Shown: positions 34,291-43,810 of the stretch, one piece after another
How positions within the stretch are numbered: position 1 is the first letter of the stretch
How the letters are laid out: every line of letters starts with the position of its first letter
Assembly: GCA_902795215.1 (NCBI GenBank)
Contig: CADBKG010000006.1
Span: 1 to 51,156 of the forward strand
Source of the DNA: an uncultured Erysipelotrichaceae bacterium
GTDB lineage: Bacteria; Bacillota_I; Bacilli_A; RF39; UBA660
Direction of reading: 5' to 3'
DNA: 51,156 nucleotides
The notes under the pieces: generated by a model
Told to the model about the DNA's origin: nothing
Databases searched by the model: none
The model's input: only the letters and a program-made list of their open reading frames with translations
Position numbers and translations under genes: made by a program

Positions 34291-35087
34291 AAAAAAGATA
34301 TTTAGGAATAATATGTTTTGTTTATGTCTTTATTATCCTATTAACAATAATAAGGGGAGTTTTAAAAAATTTTCTAGCGCTTAATATGCAAGTTTATTTA
34401 ATTGCATCTATTATTCCCTTTATTATAATGGGAATAGCGCTTATAAAAGAAAATGACTATGAATTTAAATTATTTGATTTAATATTATTGCTTCCAATTA
34501 TAATGATTATACTTTCTGGAGATGGAAGATTAACGAATAGTTTATCTAAAAATAGAGTTACAAATATGAAAACAGAAGTGAAATATGAAGAAGAGTCTAA
34601 AGAAGATACAAAAGAAGAAAGTACTACCGAAGAATCAGAAAGTATAATAACTGATGATAGCGAGATATATTTTGATGTAAAGGATGCATCTTATTATGAT
34701 CTTGCAGAATATTTAACGTTTATTAAAAAAGCACAAAAATATGCAGGAAAGACTATAAGGGTTAGAGGTTTTGTATTACTTAAAGAAAGTTATATACCAA
34801 AAAATTATTTCATGATAGGAAAATATAATATAACTTGCTGTGCCGCGGATGCATCTTATATTGGTTTTTTTGCAAAAACAAAAGAAAAACTAAAAAATAA
34901 TAATTGGTATGAAATAGAAGGAAAACTAGAAAAAGGTAAGGATGTTGATGGATTTGATACCCTAGTTATAAATGTTACAAGTGTAAAAGAAATAGATGGA
35001 ACAAAAGAAGAGGCATATGTTTATCCATGTTATTCATATGATAATGGTAAATGCGCAGAAATATCAAAATATAATTTGGAATATTAA
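34287..35087 (+). CDS. YcgQ/TIGR03943-type protein
   Basis: 266 aa: two or three N-terminal membrane helices, an acidic linker rich in EES repeats (about 105-135), and a C-terminal domain with the hallmark NITCCAADASYIGF. The linker separates membrane and outer domains. The domain fold probably senses or binds a metal via the CC pair. The start overlaps the permease stop (ATGA), the usual partner arrangement for this family. Confidence 0.85.
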   Translation: MKKRYLGIICFVYVFIILLTIIRGVLKNFLALNMQVYLIASIIPFIIMGIALIKENDYEFKLFDLILLLPIIMIILSGDGRLTNSLSKNRVTNMKTEVKYEEESKEDTKEESTTEESESIITDDSEIYFDVKDASYYDLAEYLTFIKKAQKYAGKTIRVRGFVLLKESYIPKNYFMIGKYNITCCAADASYIGFFAKTKEKLKNNNWYEIEGKLEKGKDVDGFDTLVINVTSVKEIDGTKEEAYVYPCYSYDNGKCAEISKYNLEY

Positions 35088-35138
35088 GGAGTTATTACTG
35101 TAATACTAATATTTTTTCCATCTATAATATCTCGCAAA

Positions 35139-35175
35139 TAAAAAAGCTATAAAGCACTAATGTTTTATAGCTTTT
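35139..35175. terminator. Bidirectional terminator
   Basis: AAAAAGCTATAAA, a 10-nt loop and TTTATAGCTTTT serve both the YcgQ-like gene (plus) and the DUF4173 gene (minus), whose stop codon is in the loop. Confidence 0.75.
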
Positions 35176-36599
35176 AATATAGAATCATTTTTATAATCTT
35201 TAAGTTTATGATATGCTTTTTTCTTTGATATATTATATTCTTGCCAATCAAGATTCTTATTATTTTTTATAGATTCTAAGTATATATCTAGTTCGTTTAT
35301 TATTTTTTCATCTTTAGAATTATTATATAAATCTAATAATAATGGAATGTTATCAGTATGATAGTTTTCTAAATAATATATGTCAATTTTATCTGTTTTA
35401 TAATATCTAGTAATATTTCTTTTGGCAATTAGATAATCTAGATTTGCAAAATTAATAACGGTATATACACAAATAATTATTATCATATATGATTTAACTA
35501 TATTAAACTTAGGGTTAAATATATAAATAATTGTTGGCTCGAGTAATATTACTTCTGTAATAAGAGAAATATACACAAGTAATCTAAGCATTGTATATCC
35601 ATATGCGTTTTCGTATAAGTTCATTCTTAAAAAAGATGAAACAATTATAATAAGAGTTAATACTACCATTAATATACTTGAAATGTTAATAATTTTATTA
35701 TCTTTTTCATTTATATTATCAATCTTTTTAGATAGTAATATAATTGCTATATTTATAAGAGATACTGCCATTAATTCAAAGAATCCTTGTCTTGCATAAC
35801 TTGCGTAATTAATATTTGATGCCACGTGATGAAGCATTAAAGATTTTATCTGAATAAAATCAAACACAATATATATTATGTCAAGTATAATAATAAGTAA
35901 TTTTAAAGTTGTTGAATCCTTTATATGTATACTAGAATCTACTACTTTTAAATCTTTATATTTTTTATCTAAAAATATAAATGTTGCACCTATAATAAAT
36001 AATATAATTAAAAATCTAAATGTTTTTGAGAAAAATTCATTAAATATATCTAATTCTTTAAAAAAGTTTACTATATCATCAAATAGCCCTTTAAATATCA
36101 TATCGGCATTTGATAATAGAATAAGCACTAGTATTACTATTGGTAATATAATTATTAAAGATTTAATTATTCTTTTAGTATTATCACTAATTTTTTTCGT
36201 TGTTTTAAATTTGTTTTTTATATCATCTATAAATGTTCCAATACAAGAGATAGGTTCAAATATAAGTCTTATATAATTATCAACTATTTCACCAAGCTTA
36301 AAGGTTGGTTTAATTGTGAATATGTACATAAGTATCATTAAAGTTGGAATTACTAAATAATTAAGACCATTAAATAGTGTACTGTCAAATATCAAATATG
36401 ATATTGATAATAGCATTATAGGAATCATAAATAATAATCCTTTTTTGTTATTTATTAATTTTTTCTTTTTAAAGAAATAATAAATTAATATAAGCATTGG
36501 AACCATGAAAAGCACCGCTGATAATCCAACACTTTTTCCAGAAAATAATATTACATTCCAAATGGATAAAAGAAATAAATATAATATAAATTCACCCAT
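35157..36599 (-). CDS. DUF4173 family membrane protein
   Basis: 480 aa with about 12 membrane helices. The central YASYARQGFFELMAVSLINI is the family's hallmark. A soluble C-terminal tail (about 410-480) is helical and lysine-rich and resembles a tetratricopeptide-like end. Function is unknown for the family. The start at 36599 has GAAGGGA 5 nt upstream; an earlier in-frame ATG 51 bp upstream has no ribosome binding site. The gene faces the P-type ATPase gene divergently. Confidence 0.85.
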   Translation of the reverse strand: MGEFILYLFLLSIWNVILFSGKSVGLSAVLFMVPMLILIYYFFKKKKLINNKKGLLFMIPIMLLSISYLIFDSTLFNGLNYLVIPTLMILMYIFTIKPTFKLGEIVDNYIRLIFEPISCIGTFIDDIKNKFKTTKKISDNTKRIIKSLIIILPIVILVLILLSNADMIFKGLFDDIVNFFKELDIFNEFFSKTFRFLIILFIIGATFIFLDKKYKDLKVVDSSIHIKDSTTLKLLIIILDIIYIVFDFIQIKSLMLHHVASNINYASYARQGFFELMAVSLINIAIILLSKKIDNINEKDNKIINISSILMVVLTLIIIVSSFLRMNLYENAYGYTMLRLLVYISLITEVILLEPTIIYIFNPKFNIVKSYMIIIICVYTVINFANLDYLIAKRNITRYYKTDKIDIYYLENYHTDNIPLLLDLYNNSKDEKIINELDIYLESIKNNKNLDWQEYNISKKKAYHKLKDYKNDSILKAIKH

Positions 36600-36726
36600 A
36601 GAATCCCTTCTTTCTAAGACTATAGTAATATTATGATAGTAATAATGCAACTATAAATAATTACTTGACGTAAAGTATGTAAATTATTAAAAAATATGTT
36701 ATAATAAATGATAAAGGAGTCATAAA

Positions 36727-39279
36727 ATGAAAGATGCATATAAACTAACGGAAGAAAAACTTTTTAAAACACTTGAAACTGGTCATAGAGGACTTGATAA
36801 AAGTAAGGTTTTAGAAATTAGAAATGTTTATGGAAAAAATGAATTAACTAAGAGAAAAAAGAGAAGCAAAATAGAAATATTTTTAGATCAGTTTAAAAAT
36901 ATTATGGTAATACTTCTTATAATTGTTGGAATATTATCATTAATTAACTCTATAGTTACACACGATAGTATGCTTGAAGCTTTTGTTATACTTGGAACAA
37001 GCTTAATTAACTGTTTTATGGGTTTTGTGCAAGAATCAAAAGCTGAAGATGGAATTAACAAATTAAATAAATATTATAATGATTATTGTATTGTAAAAAG
37101 AAATGGTAAGTATCAAAAAGTTAATTCTAAGAATTTAGTAGTAGGGGATTATATAGTACTAGAAGCTGGAGATAAAGTGCCTGCTGATGCTAGAATTATT
37201 GATAGTTTTTTTGGTAAAGTAGATGAATCCATATTAACGGGTGAAAGCATAAATGTCGATAAAGAAGAAGGTGTTATAGAAAAAGATGTTCCATTATCAG
37301 AGAGAACTAATATGATATATTCTGGAACGTCCCTTGTCTCTGGAAAAATAGAAGCTATTGTAGTTGCAACAGGAATGAATACAGAACTTGGTAAAATAGC
37401 ATCAAGCATCGATAAAGAAGAAAAAGAAATAACTCCACTAGAAATCAAAGTTCAAAAAATAAGCAAATTTATTACTTTAATTGCGAGTATACTTGTTATG
37501 TTTGCAATTATATTTGGAATAGTAAAAGGTTTTAAATTTTTAGATATAGTTATACTTTGTGTATCACTTATAATTGCAAGTGTACCAGAAAGTCTTCCTA
37601 TTGCTATAACAGCGACTTTATCAATAGGTGTAAAAGAAATGGCCAAAAAAAAGTCTATTGTAAGAAATCTTGTTGCAATAGAAACTCTAGGCGCCGCAGA
37701 AGTTATATGTACAGATAAAACAGGAACTCTAACAGAAAATAAGATGCAAGTTATTAAGTTATATGATGAAAAAGGTTTAATTGAAGAAAGGACTAACAAA
37801 GAACTTTTAGAAATTATGTATTATGCTAATACTGCTGCCTTAAATAATAGAGGAAAACTAGAAGGCGATTCTGTTGATATTGCGCTTAAAGAATATATAA
37901 AAAATAATAATTATACTATTCCAAAAGCTAAAAAAATAATAGAATTACCATTTGATTCAGACAGAAAACTTATGAGTACTGTATATGAAAAAGATGGAAA
38001 AATTATTATGTATACAAAAGGAAGTTTAGAAGCGCTTTCTAAAAAATCAATTGGTAATAATAAATACAAAAGCCTTGAAACTAAGATGAGTAATGAAGCT
38101 TTAAAAGTAATTGCATTTGGATACAAAGAATTAAAGGGAAAATGTGAAAAAGAAAAAGACTATTTAAGTGAAGAAAATAACTTTCATTTAATTGGAATAG
38201 TTGGTCTTAAAGATCCTGTTAGAAAAAATATTACAGATTCTATAAATGAATGTAAAAGAGCACATATAAGACCAATAATGCTTACAGGTGATAATTTAGA
38301 AACAGCATATGCAATTGCCAAAGAAACTGGTATTTGTAATAGCAAAGAAGAAGTAATAAATGCCCATGATTTGGATAATTTAAATAGCAAACAATTAAAA
38401 GAAATAGTGAAAAAGTATAATGTTTTTTCAAGAGTAAGTCCTAAAAATAAATTAGACATTATAAAAGCATTGCAAGAGTCTGGTAAAGTAATCGCTATGT
38501 CCGGTGACGGAGTTAACGATGCCCCTGCGATTAAACTAGCTAATATCGGTATAGGTATGGGGAAAAGCGGAACAGATGTTACAAAAAGTGTTTCAGATAT
38601 AATACTTTTAGATGATAGTTATAATACAATTATAACGGCTGTAAAAGAAGGAAGAAGAATTTACGATAATGTAATTTCAAATATCTTATATAATTTATCT
38701 AGTAACTTTACAGAAATATTCATAATACTATTTGGAATGCTTACAGGAAATACTATGATTTCAGCACTACATATTTTATATATTGATTTAGTCGCAGATA
38801 CTATTCCATCTATAACGATGGCCTTTGAAGAAGCATCTAGTGATGTTATGCATAGAAAACCAAATGGATTAAATCAAAAAATATTTACTAAAAATTTTAC
38901 ATTATTCCTGCTAGCATCAGTAGTAATAGAAACATCTATTTGTATATATGTATATTATCATTTCTTACCTCTTGGAAGTGGCATCGCTCAAACATTAACG
39001 CTGCTTAGTATAATACTTAACGAATTTGTTTTTGCATTTAATTGTAGATCAATAAGAGAACAAATACACAAAAGGGGAGTATTTACAAACAAATATATGA
39101 ATATTGGAATCTTCTTCCTATTATTAATACAATTCTTAGTATTTTTCACACCAATTGGAAAACTATTTAGTCTTTCTATTATAAGCGTTGGTCAATTCAT
39201 GTTCATACTATTTATAAATATATTATCTTTTGTTTTAATTGAATTAACAAAACCAATAATAAAAAGATATTCTAATTAG
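36727..39279 (+). CDS. P2-type cation-transporting ATPase (calcium-type)
   Basis: 850 aa, complete P-type ATPase: actuator domain with LTGES, phosphorylation site D330 in DKTGTLTENKM, nucleotide domain with KGSLEAL, hinge GDGVNDAPAIKLA, and ten membrane helices. The fold and length fit P2A/SERCA-like calcium pumps. The M4 motif reads PESLP instead of PEGLP. M5 keeps SSN..E, while M6 reads DLVAD where SERCA has NLVTD. So calcium is likely but not certain. It has an extended -10 (TGTTATAAT, ending at 36705) and GGAG before ATG. Eight bp separate it from the next gene. Confidence 0.92.
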   Translation: MKDAYKLTEEKLFKTLETGHRGLDKSKVLEIRNVYGKNELTKRKKRSKIEIFLDQFKNIMVILLIIVGILSLINSIVTHDSMLEAFVILGTSLINCFMGFVQESKAEDGINKLNKYYNDYCIVKRNGKYQKVNSKNLVVGDYIVLEAGDKVPADARIIDSFFGKVDESILTGESINVDKEEGVIEKDVPLSERTNMIYSGTSLVSGKIEAIVVATGMNTELGKIASSIDKEEKEITPLEIKVQKISKFITLIASILVMFAIIFGIVKGFKFLDIVILCVSLIIASVPESLPIAITATLSIGVKEMAKKKSIVRNLVAIETLGAAEVICTDKTGTLTENKMQVIKLYDEKGLIEERTNKELLEIMYYANTAALNNRGKLEGDSVDIALKEYIKNNNYTIPKAKKIIELPFDSDRKLMSTVYEKDGKIIMYTKGSLEALSKKSIGNNKYKSLETKMSNEALKVIAFGYKELKGKCEKEKDYLSEENNFHLIGIVGLKDPVRKNITDSINECKRAHIRPIMLTGDNLETAYAIAKETGICNSKEEVINAHDLDNLNSKQLKEIVKKYNVFSRVSPKNKLDIIKALQESGKVIAMSGDGVNDAPAIKLANIGIGMGKSGTDVTKSVSDIILLDDSYNTIITAVKEGRRIYDNVISNILYNLSSNFTEIFIILFGMLTGNTMISALHILYIDLVADTIPSITMAFEEASSDVMHRKPNGLNQKIFTKNFTLFLLASVVIETSICIYVYYHFLPLGSGIAQTLTLLSIILNEFVFAFNCRSIREQIHKRGVFTNKYMNIGIFFLLLIQFLVFFTPIGKLFSLSIISVGQFMFILFINILSFVLIELTKPIIKRYSN

Positions 39280-39287
39280 GTAAAGAT

Positions 39288-39701
39288 ATGGAAAAAAGTA
39301 TAATTATAATAAATAATAATGTTTACAAAAAATTTGATACAAAAATCACAAATGAAAAGTATAAAACTAGAAACTTCTATACAACTGAAATAATAGAAGG
39401 TTATTCACCTTGTTTTAAATTTAATATAAATGATAAAATCTTTTTAAATATAGAAACAATGCTTTTAGAAGAAAGAATTACTAAACTAAATAAAGGTAAA
39501 AAGATAAATATTAAAAAGAATATAACAGATATTTTATACAAAAACGAAGGTGGATGGGAAACATTAACAGAGGATAAATATATAATAACAATAAGAAAAG
39601 AAGCAGAGAATGAATATTTTTTGGATTTTACTTTAACAGAAAAAAACTATGAAAAATACTCTATAATATTGAATGTATATTTAAAGATAAAGGGTGAATA
39701 A
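39288..39701 (+). CDS. Hypothetical protein, 137 aa
   Basis: A soluble protein rich in Asn, Lys and Ile, with alternating strands (KYKTRNFYTTEIIEGYSPC, then KYIITIRKEAENEYFLDF). AGGTAAAGAT precedes the ATG. It lies 8 bp after the ATPase gene and 1 bp before the HAD gene, so it is the middle of a small operon. No known motif. Confidence 0.65.
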   Translation: MEKSIIIINNNVYKKFDTKITNEKYKTRNFYTTEIIEGYSPCFKFNINDKIFLNIETMLLEERITKLNKGKKINIKKNITDILYKNEGGWETLTEDKYIITIRKEAENEYFLDFTLTEKNYEKYSIILNVYLKIKGE

Positions 39702-39702
39702 T

Positions 39703-40158
39703 ATGTATTTAGAAAAGTATTTAGAAAAAATTGAAGGAAATATTAAAATCTTTATTGATATGGATGGTGTTATTGCAGATTATGATTTTGGTAAAGCATA
39801 TGATTACCATAAAAAAAGGCCATTGTTTGATAATATTAAAAAATTAGAAAAGATAAGTAATAATGATAATATAGAATTATTTATACTATCTGTAACAAAA
39901 CAAAATATAGGATATAATCAAAAAATGAAATGGCTTGATAAGTATATACCATTTATAAAAAAAGAGAATAGATTTATTATTTCAAGAGAAGCGAACAATC
40001 AAATAGTAAGTCCAATATTAAAATCAAAGTTTTTAAAAAAACTTAAAAGGGATGGAAGCACAATTATAGTAATCGATGATGATCCAAGAGTATTAAAAGA
40101 AATTCATAAAGGAAATGAAGATATAATACTTTTAAAAGATACTGTATTAATAGATTAG
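39703..40158 (+). CDS. HAD-family 5'-nucleotidase-like protein (NT5C type)
   Basis: 151 aa. HAD motif I FIDMDGVIADYD (about residues 18-29), motif II in LFILSVTKQ, and the late IVIDDDPRVL with the acidic motif. Length and the DMDGV..DY pattern fit 5'(3')-deoxyribonucleotidases, but these need more C-terminal sequence than is obvious, so the substrate is open. ATG 39703 is chosen over the GTG 9 nt upstream, which is part of AGGGTGA. Confidence 0.8.
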   Translation: MYLEKYLEKIEGNIKIFIDMDGVIADYDFGKAYDYHKKRPLFDNIKKLEKISNNDNIELFILSVTKQNIGYNQKMKWLDKYIPFIKKENRFIISREANNQIVSPILKSKFLKKLKRDGSTIIVIDDDPRVLKEIHKGNEDIILLKDTVLID

Positions 40159-40166
40159 AGGGAAAA

Positions 40167-40709
40167 ATGATTTTAAATGATATTAAAACACCAGATGAGT
40201 TATATAAATATATGGATGAAAACATTGAATATGGCTACTTAGGAAAAGATGGCAATATTTACAAAGCAGATAATCCTGAATTTGATGATAAATGGTTTGA
40301 TTATTATTTGCTAGAAAGTCCAGAAGAAGTAATAAAAAATAAGATTGGTATATGTTGGGATCAGGTAGAACTAGAAAGAAAATGGTTTGAAAAAAACAAG
40401 TTTGAATATAAAACCTATTTTGAAATAGTAGATGTTAATTATGAAAATAACTATTCAACACATACATTCCTAATTTATAAAGATAATAATAAATGGCATT
40501 ACTTTGAAAATGCTGATTATGATAACAGGGGTATTTATAGTTTTGATTCAATAGAAGAATTATTAGATTTTCAAAAAGAAAAATACATAATTCACCTAAA
40601 AGAAGAAAATATTAAAGATGAAGAAATAGATAGAATAAAAAGAGTTTTATATCAAAAACCAACTAGTCATATTTCTGCAAGAGAATTTATTGAATTTGTT
40701 TTAAAATAA
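40167..40709 (+). CDS. Transglutaminase-like cysteine hydrolase
   Basis: 180 aa. The catalytic set of the transglutaminase-like fold is visible: Cys in KIGICWDQVELERKWFEK, His in YSTHTFLIY and an Asp/Asn in NKWHYFENADYDNRGI. No signal peptide or membrane segment is present, so it acts in the cytosol. Substrate unknown. It lies 8 bp after the HAD gene and ends that operon. Confidence 0.78.
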   Translation: MILNDIKTPDELYKYMDENIEYGYLGKDGNIYKADNPEFDDKWFDYYLLESPEEVIKNKIGICWDQVELERKWFEKNKFEYKTYFEIVDVNYENNYSTHTFLIYKDNNKWHYFENADYDNRGIYSFDSIEELLDFQKEKYIIHLKEENIKDEEIDRIKRVLYQKPTSHISAREFIEFVLK

Positions 40710-40710
40710 A

Positions 40711-40757
40711 AAGTCATATAAAATACGTAAAAGTGTTTAGATATTGGCTTTTTTTTC
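40711..40757 (+). terminator. Weak intrinsic terminator
   Basis: GTCATAT and ATATTGGC can pair with one bulge and a G-U across a 21-nt loop, followed by CTTTTTTTTC. Confidence 0.45.
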
Positions 40758-40786
40758 TTGTTAATGTTTAGGCTATTTGGTATACT
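40758..40786 (+). promoter_or_regulatory. Promoter of ppdK
   Basis: TTGTTA at 40758-40763, 17 bp, TATACT at 40781-40786, 24 bp upstream of the start codon. Confidence 0.65.
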
Positions 40787-40809
40787 ACTAAATGGATAGG
40801 AGAGATATA

Positions 40810-43437
40810 ATGCAAAAATATGTTTATTTATTCAGCGAAGGAAATGCTGATATGAGAAATCTCCTTGGAGGTAAAGGAGCAAATTTAGCAGAAATGACTA
40901 ATATTGGACTTCCAGTACCACAGGGATTTACAATTACAACAGAAGCTTGTACAAAGTATTATGATGATGGGAAAGAAATAAGTGAAGATATTCAAAAAGA
41001 AATAGAAGAATATATTGTTAAACTTGAAGAAATCACTGGCAAAAAATTTGGAGATAAAGAAAATCCATTACTTGTGTCTGTTAGAAGTGGTGCAAGAGCA
41101 TCTATGCCAGGAATGATGGATACTATACTAAACCTTGGCTTAAATGAAGAAGTAGTAGAAACTCTTGCTAAAAAAAGTAATAACCCTAGATGGGCATGGG
41201 ATTGCTATAGAAGATTTATTCAAATGTACTCTGATGTAGTAATGGAAGTTGGAAAAAAATACTTTGAAGAGCTTATCGATAAAATGAAAGCAAAAAAAGG
41301 TGTTAAACAAGATGTAGAACTTGATGCAGATGATTTAAAAGAACTTGCTAGAGAGTTTAAAGAAGAATATAAAGCAAAGCTAGGAGAAGAATTCCCTAGT
41401 GACCCTAAAAAACAATTAATGGGAGCTATTAAAGCCGTGTTTAGATCATGGGATAATCCAAGGGCAAATGTTTATAGAAGAGATAACGATATTCCTTATT
41501 CATGGGGAACAGCAGTAAATGTTCAATCTATGGCATTTGGTAACATGGGTGATGATTGCGGAACTGGTGTTGCATTTACAAGAGATCCAGCGACTGGTGA
41601 AAAAGGATTATTTGGAGAATTTTTAACTAACGCTCAAGGTGAAGACGTAGTCGCAGGTGTTAGAACTCCAATGAAGATTGCAGAAATGGAAGAAAAATTC
41701 CCAGAAGCCTTTAAAGAGTTTAAAAATGTTTGTAAAACTTTAGAAGAACATTATAGAGATATGCAAGATATGGAATTTACAGTAGAACATGGTAAACTTT
41801 ATATGCTTCAAACTAGAAACGGTAAAAGAACAGCTAAGGCTGCACTTAAAATAGCTTGTGATTTAGTTGATGAAGGAATGCGCAGCGAAGAAGAAGCAGT
41901 ACTAATGATTGACCCAAGAAACTTAGATACTTTACTTCATCCACAATTTGATGATAAAGCACTAAAAGAAGCTACTCCAATAGGTAAAGGTTTAGGTGCA
42001 AGTCCAGGCGCTGCTTCAGGACAAATAGTATTTACAGCAGAAGATGCTGAAAAATGGCATAGTAAAGGTAAAAAAGTTGTTCTTGTTAGACTTGAAACAA
42101 GTCCAGAAGATATAACTGGTATGAAAGTCGCAGAAGGAATACTTACAGTTCGTGGTGGTATGACTAGCCATGCAGCAGTTGTTGCTCGTGGTATGGGTTC
42201 ATGCTGTGTATCTGGTTGTGGCGATATTAAAATGAATGAAGCTAAAAAAGAATTCACACTTGGTGATAAAACATTCCACGAAGGAGATGTTATTTCAATA
42301 GATGGTACAACAGGAAATATTTATGATGGCGAAATCAAAAGAGTACCAGCGACTATTGCAGGTGAATTTGGCAGAGTTATGCAGTGGGCAGATAAATATA
42401 GAAAACTTGGTGTTAGAACAAATGCAGATACACCAACTGATACTGCAAAAGCAATTGAACTTGGCGCAGAAGGTATCGGATTATGTAGAACTGAACATAT
42501 GTTCTTTGATGAAGAAAGAATATTTAACATTAGAAAAATGATTCTTGCAGAAACAACTAAGGAAAGAGAAAAAGCATTAGATAAGTTAATCCCTTATCAA
42601 AAAGGTGATTTTAAAGCAATGTATAAAGAACTTAAAAATCTTCCTATGACAGTTAGATATCTAGATCCACCTTTACATGAATTTTTACCAAAAGAAGATG
42701 CAGAAATTAAAGCCCTTGCAAAAGATATGGGAGTTACAGAAACAGCTTTAAAAGCTAAATGTGATGAATTACATGAATTTAATCCAATGATGGGTCATAG
42801 AGGATGTAGACTAGCAGTTACATATCCAGAAATAGCAAAAATGCAAACAAGAGCGCTTATGGAAGCTGCAATTGAAGTTAAAGAAGAAGATGGATATGAT
42901 ATCGTCCCTGAAATAATGATTCCACTTGTTGGAGAAGTAAAAGAATTAAAATTTGTTAAAGACATAGTTGTAGAAGTAGCAGAACAAGTTAAAAAAGAAA
43001 AAGGTTCTGACATGAAATATCATATAGGTACTATGATTGAAATACCAAGAGCAGCACTTTCTGCAGATGAAATTGCAAAAGAAGCAGAATTCTTCTCATT
43101 TGGTACAAATGATTTAACTCAAATGACATTTGGATTCTCTAGAGATGATGCAGGCAAATTCTTAAATAGTTACTATGAAACAAAGATTTATGAACAAGAT
43201 CCATTTGCAAAAATAGATCAAAAAGGTGTTGGTAAACTTGTTAAAATGGCAGTTGAACTAGGAAGAAAAACAAGACCTGATATCAAACTTGGAATATGTG
43301 GCGAACATGGCGGAGACCCATCATCAGTAGAATTTTGTCATAATATTGGTCTAAACTATGTATCATGCTCTCCATTTAGAGTACCAATAGCTAGACTTGC
43401 TGCTGCACAAGCTGCAATTAAAGCGAATCAAAAATAG
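40810..43437 (+). CDS. ppdK: Pyruvate, phosphate dikinase
   Basis: 875 aa, full length for the family. The N-terminal ATP-grasp part has GGKGANLAEM and SVRSGARASMPGMMDTILN; the central swivelling domain carries the phospho-histidine in RGGMTSHAAVVARGMG; the C-terminal pyruvate barrel ends with GICGEHGGDPSSV and its catalytic Cys. The enzyme interconverts pyruvate/ATP/Pi and PEP/AMP/PPi, typical of anaerobes with PPi-linked glycolysis. ATG 40810 has AGGAGAG 6 nt upstream; an in-frame ATG 18 nt earlier contains that site. Monocistronic with a terminator. Confidence 0.98.
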   Translation: MQKYVYLFSEGNADMRNLLGGKGANLAEMTNIGLPVPQGFTITTEACTKYYDDGKEISEDIQKEIEEYIVKLEEITGKKFGDKENPLLVSVRSGARASMPGMMDTILNLGLNEEVVETLAKKSNNPRWAWDCYRRFIQMYSDVVMEVGKKYFEELIDKMKAKKGVKQDVELDADDLKELAREFKEEYKAKLGEEFPSDPKKQLMGAIKAVFRSWDNPRANVYRRDNDIPYSWGTAVNVQSMAFGNMGDDCGTGVAFTRDPATGEKGLFGEFLTNAQGEDVVAGVRTPMKIAEMEEKFPEAFKEFKNVCKTLEEHYRDMQDMEFTVEHGKLYMLQTRNGKRTAKAALKIACDLVDEGMRSEEEAVLMIDPRNLDTLLHPQFDDKALKEATPIGKGLGASPGAASGQIVFTAEDAEKWHSKGKKVVLVRLETSPEDITGMKVAEGILTVRGGMTSHAAVVARGMGSCCVSGCGDIKMNEAKKEFTLGDKTFHEGDVISIDGTTGNIYDGEIKRVPATIAGEFGRVMQWADKYRKLGVRTNADTPTDTAKAIELGAEGIGLCRTEHMFFDEERIFNIRKMILAETTKEREKALDKLIPYQKGDFKAMYKELKNLPMTVRYLDPPLHEFLPKEDAEIKALAKDMGVTETALKAKCDELHEFNPMMGHRGCRLAVTYPEIAKMQTRALMEAAIEVKEEDGYDIVPEIMIPLVGEVKELKFVKDIVVEVAEQVKKEKGSDMKYHIGTMIEIPRAALSADEIAKEAEFFSFGTNDLTQMTFGFSRDDAGKFLNSYYETKIYEQDPFAKIDQKGVGKLVKMAVELGRKTRPDIKLGICGEHGGDPSSVEFCHNIGLNYVSCSPFRVPIARLAAAQAAIKANQK

Positions 43438-43466
43438 GACGTTAAACGTACCAAAATGATAAAACT

Positions 43467-43491
43467 AAAAGACTAGAAATAGTCTTTTTTT
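43467..43491 (+). terminator. Intrinsic terminator of ppdK
   Basis: AAAAGACTA, loop GAAA, TAGTCTTTT and more T. Confidence 0.85.
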
Positions 43492-43562
43492 GTTGGAATT
43501 AAAAGAGTTTGGGGTAATCATAAATATTTAAGTAAAATATATTAAAAATTGAAAAAGATGCG

Positions 43563-43706
43563 ATGAAAAAAACATTTTATAATGAAAATATTATAAGAGG
43601 ATTTGAAGCATGGGAAGAAATGAGAGAAAGAAGAATAAATGGAGAAATATCAGATAGTGAATATATTGAATGGAAACTCAATTTTGATTTGGAAACTCTT
43701 GACTAA
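43563..43706 (+). CDS. Small hypothetical protein, 47 aa
   Basis: ATG at 43563 opens a 47-codon frame with GFEAWEEMRERRINGEISDS followed by EYIEWKLNFD, a helix-turn-helix-like or SHOCT-like short pattern (helix, GEIS(D/E)xEYxxWK, tail). It lies between the ppdK terminator and the defence genes, about 100 bp before the latter, with no strong ribosome binding site. It may be the first gene of the cassette or an unrelated remnant. Confidence 0.45.
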   Translation: MKKTFYNENIIRGFEAWEEMRERRINGEISDSEYIEWKLNFDLETLD

Positions 43707-43729
43707 ACAACTAAAATTGTCAAATTTTA

Positions 43730-43738
43730 TGATATAAT
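43730..43738 (+). promoter_or_regulatory. Extended -10 of the defence cassette
   Basis: TGATATAAT (TGN plus TATAAT) at 43730-43738, with no good -35 at 17 bp. It predicts a leader of about 65 nt before the helicase gene. Confidence 0.5.
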
Positions 43739-43810
43739 ATTATATAGTGAATTCTTCGCTATAATTGAAAAAATAATGAATATGAAAAAAATGCTGATGG
43801 GAGAGGTAAA

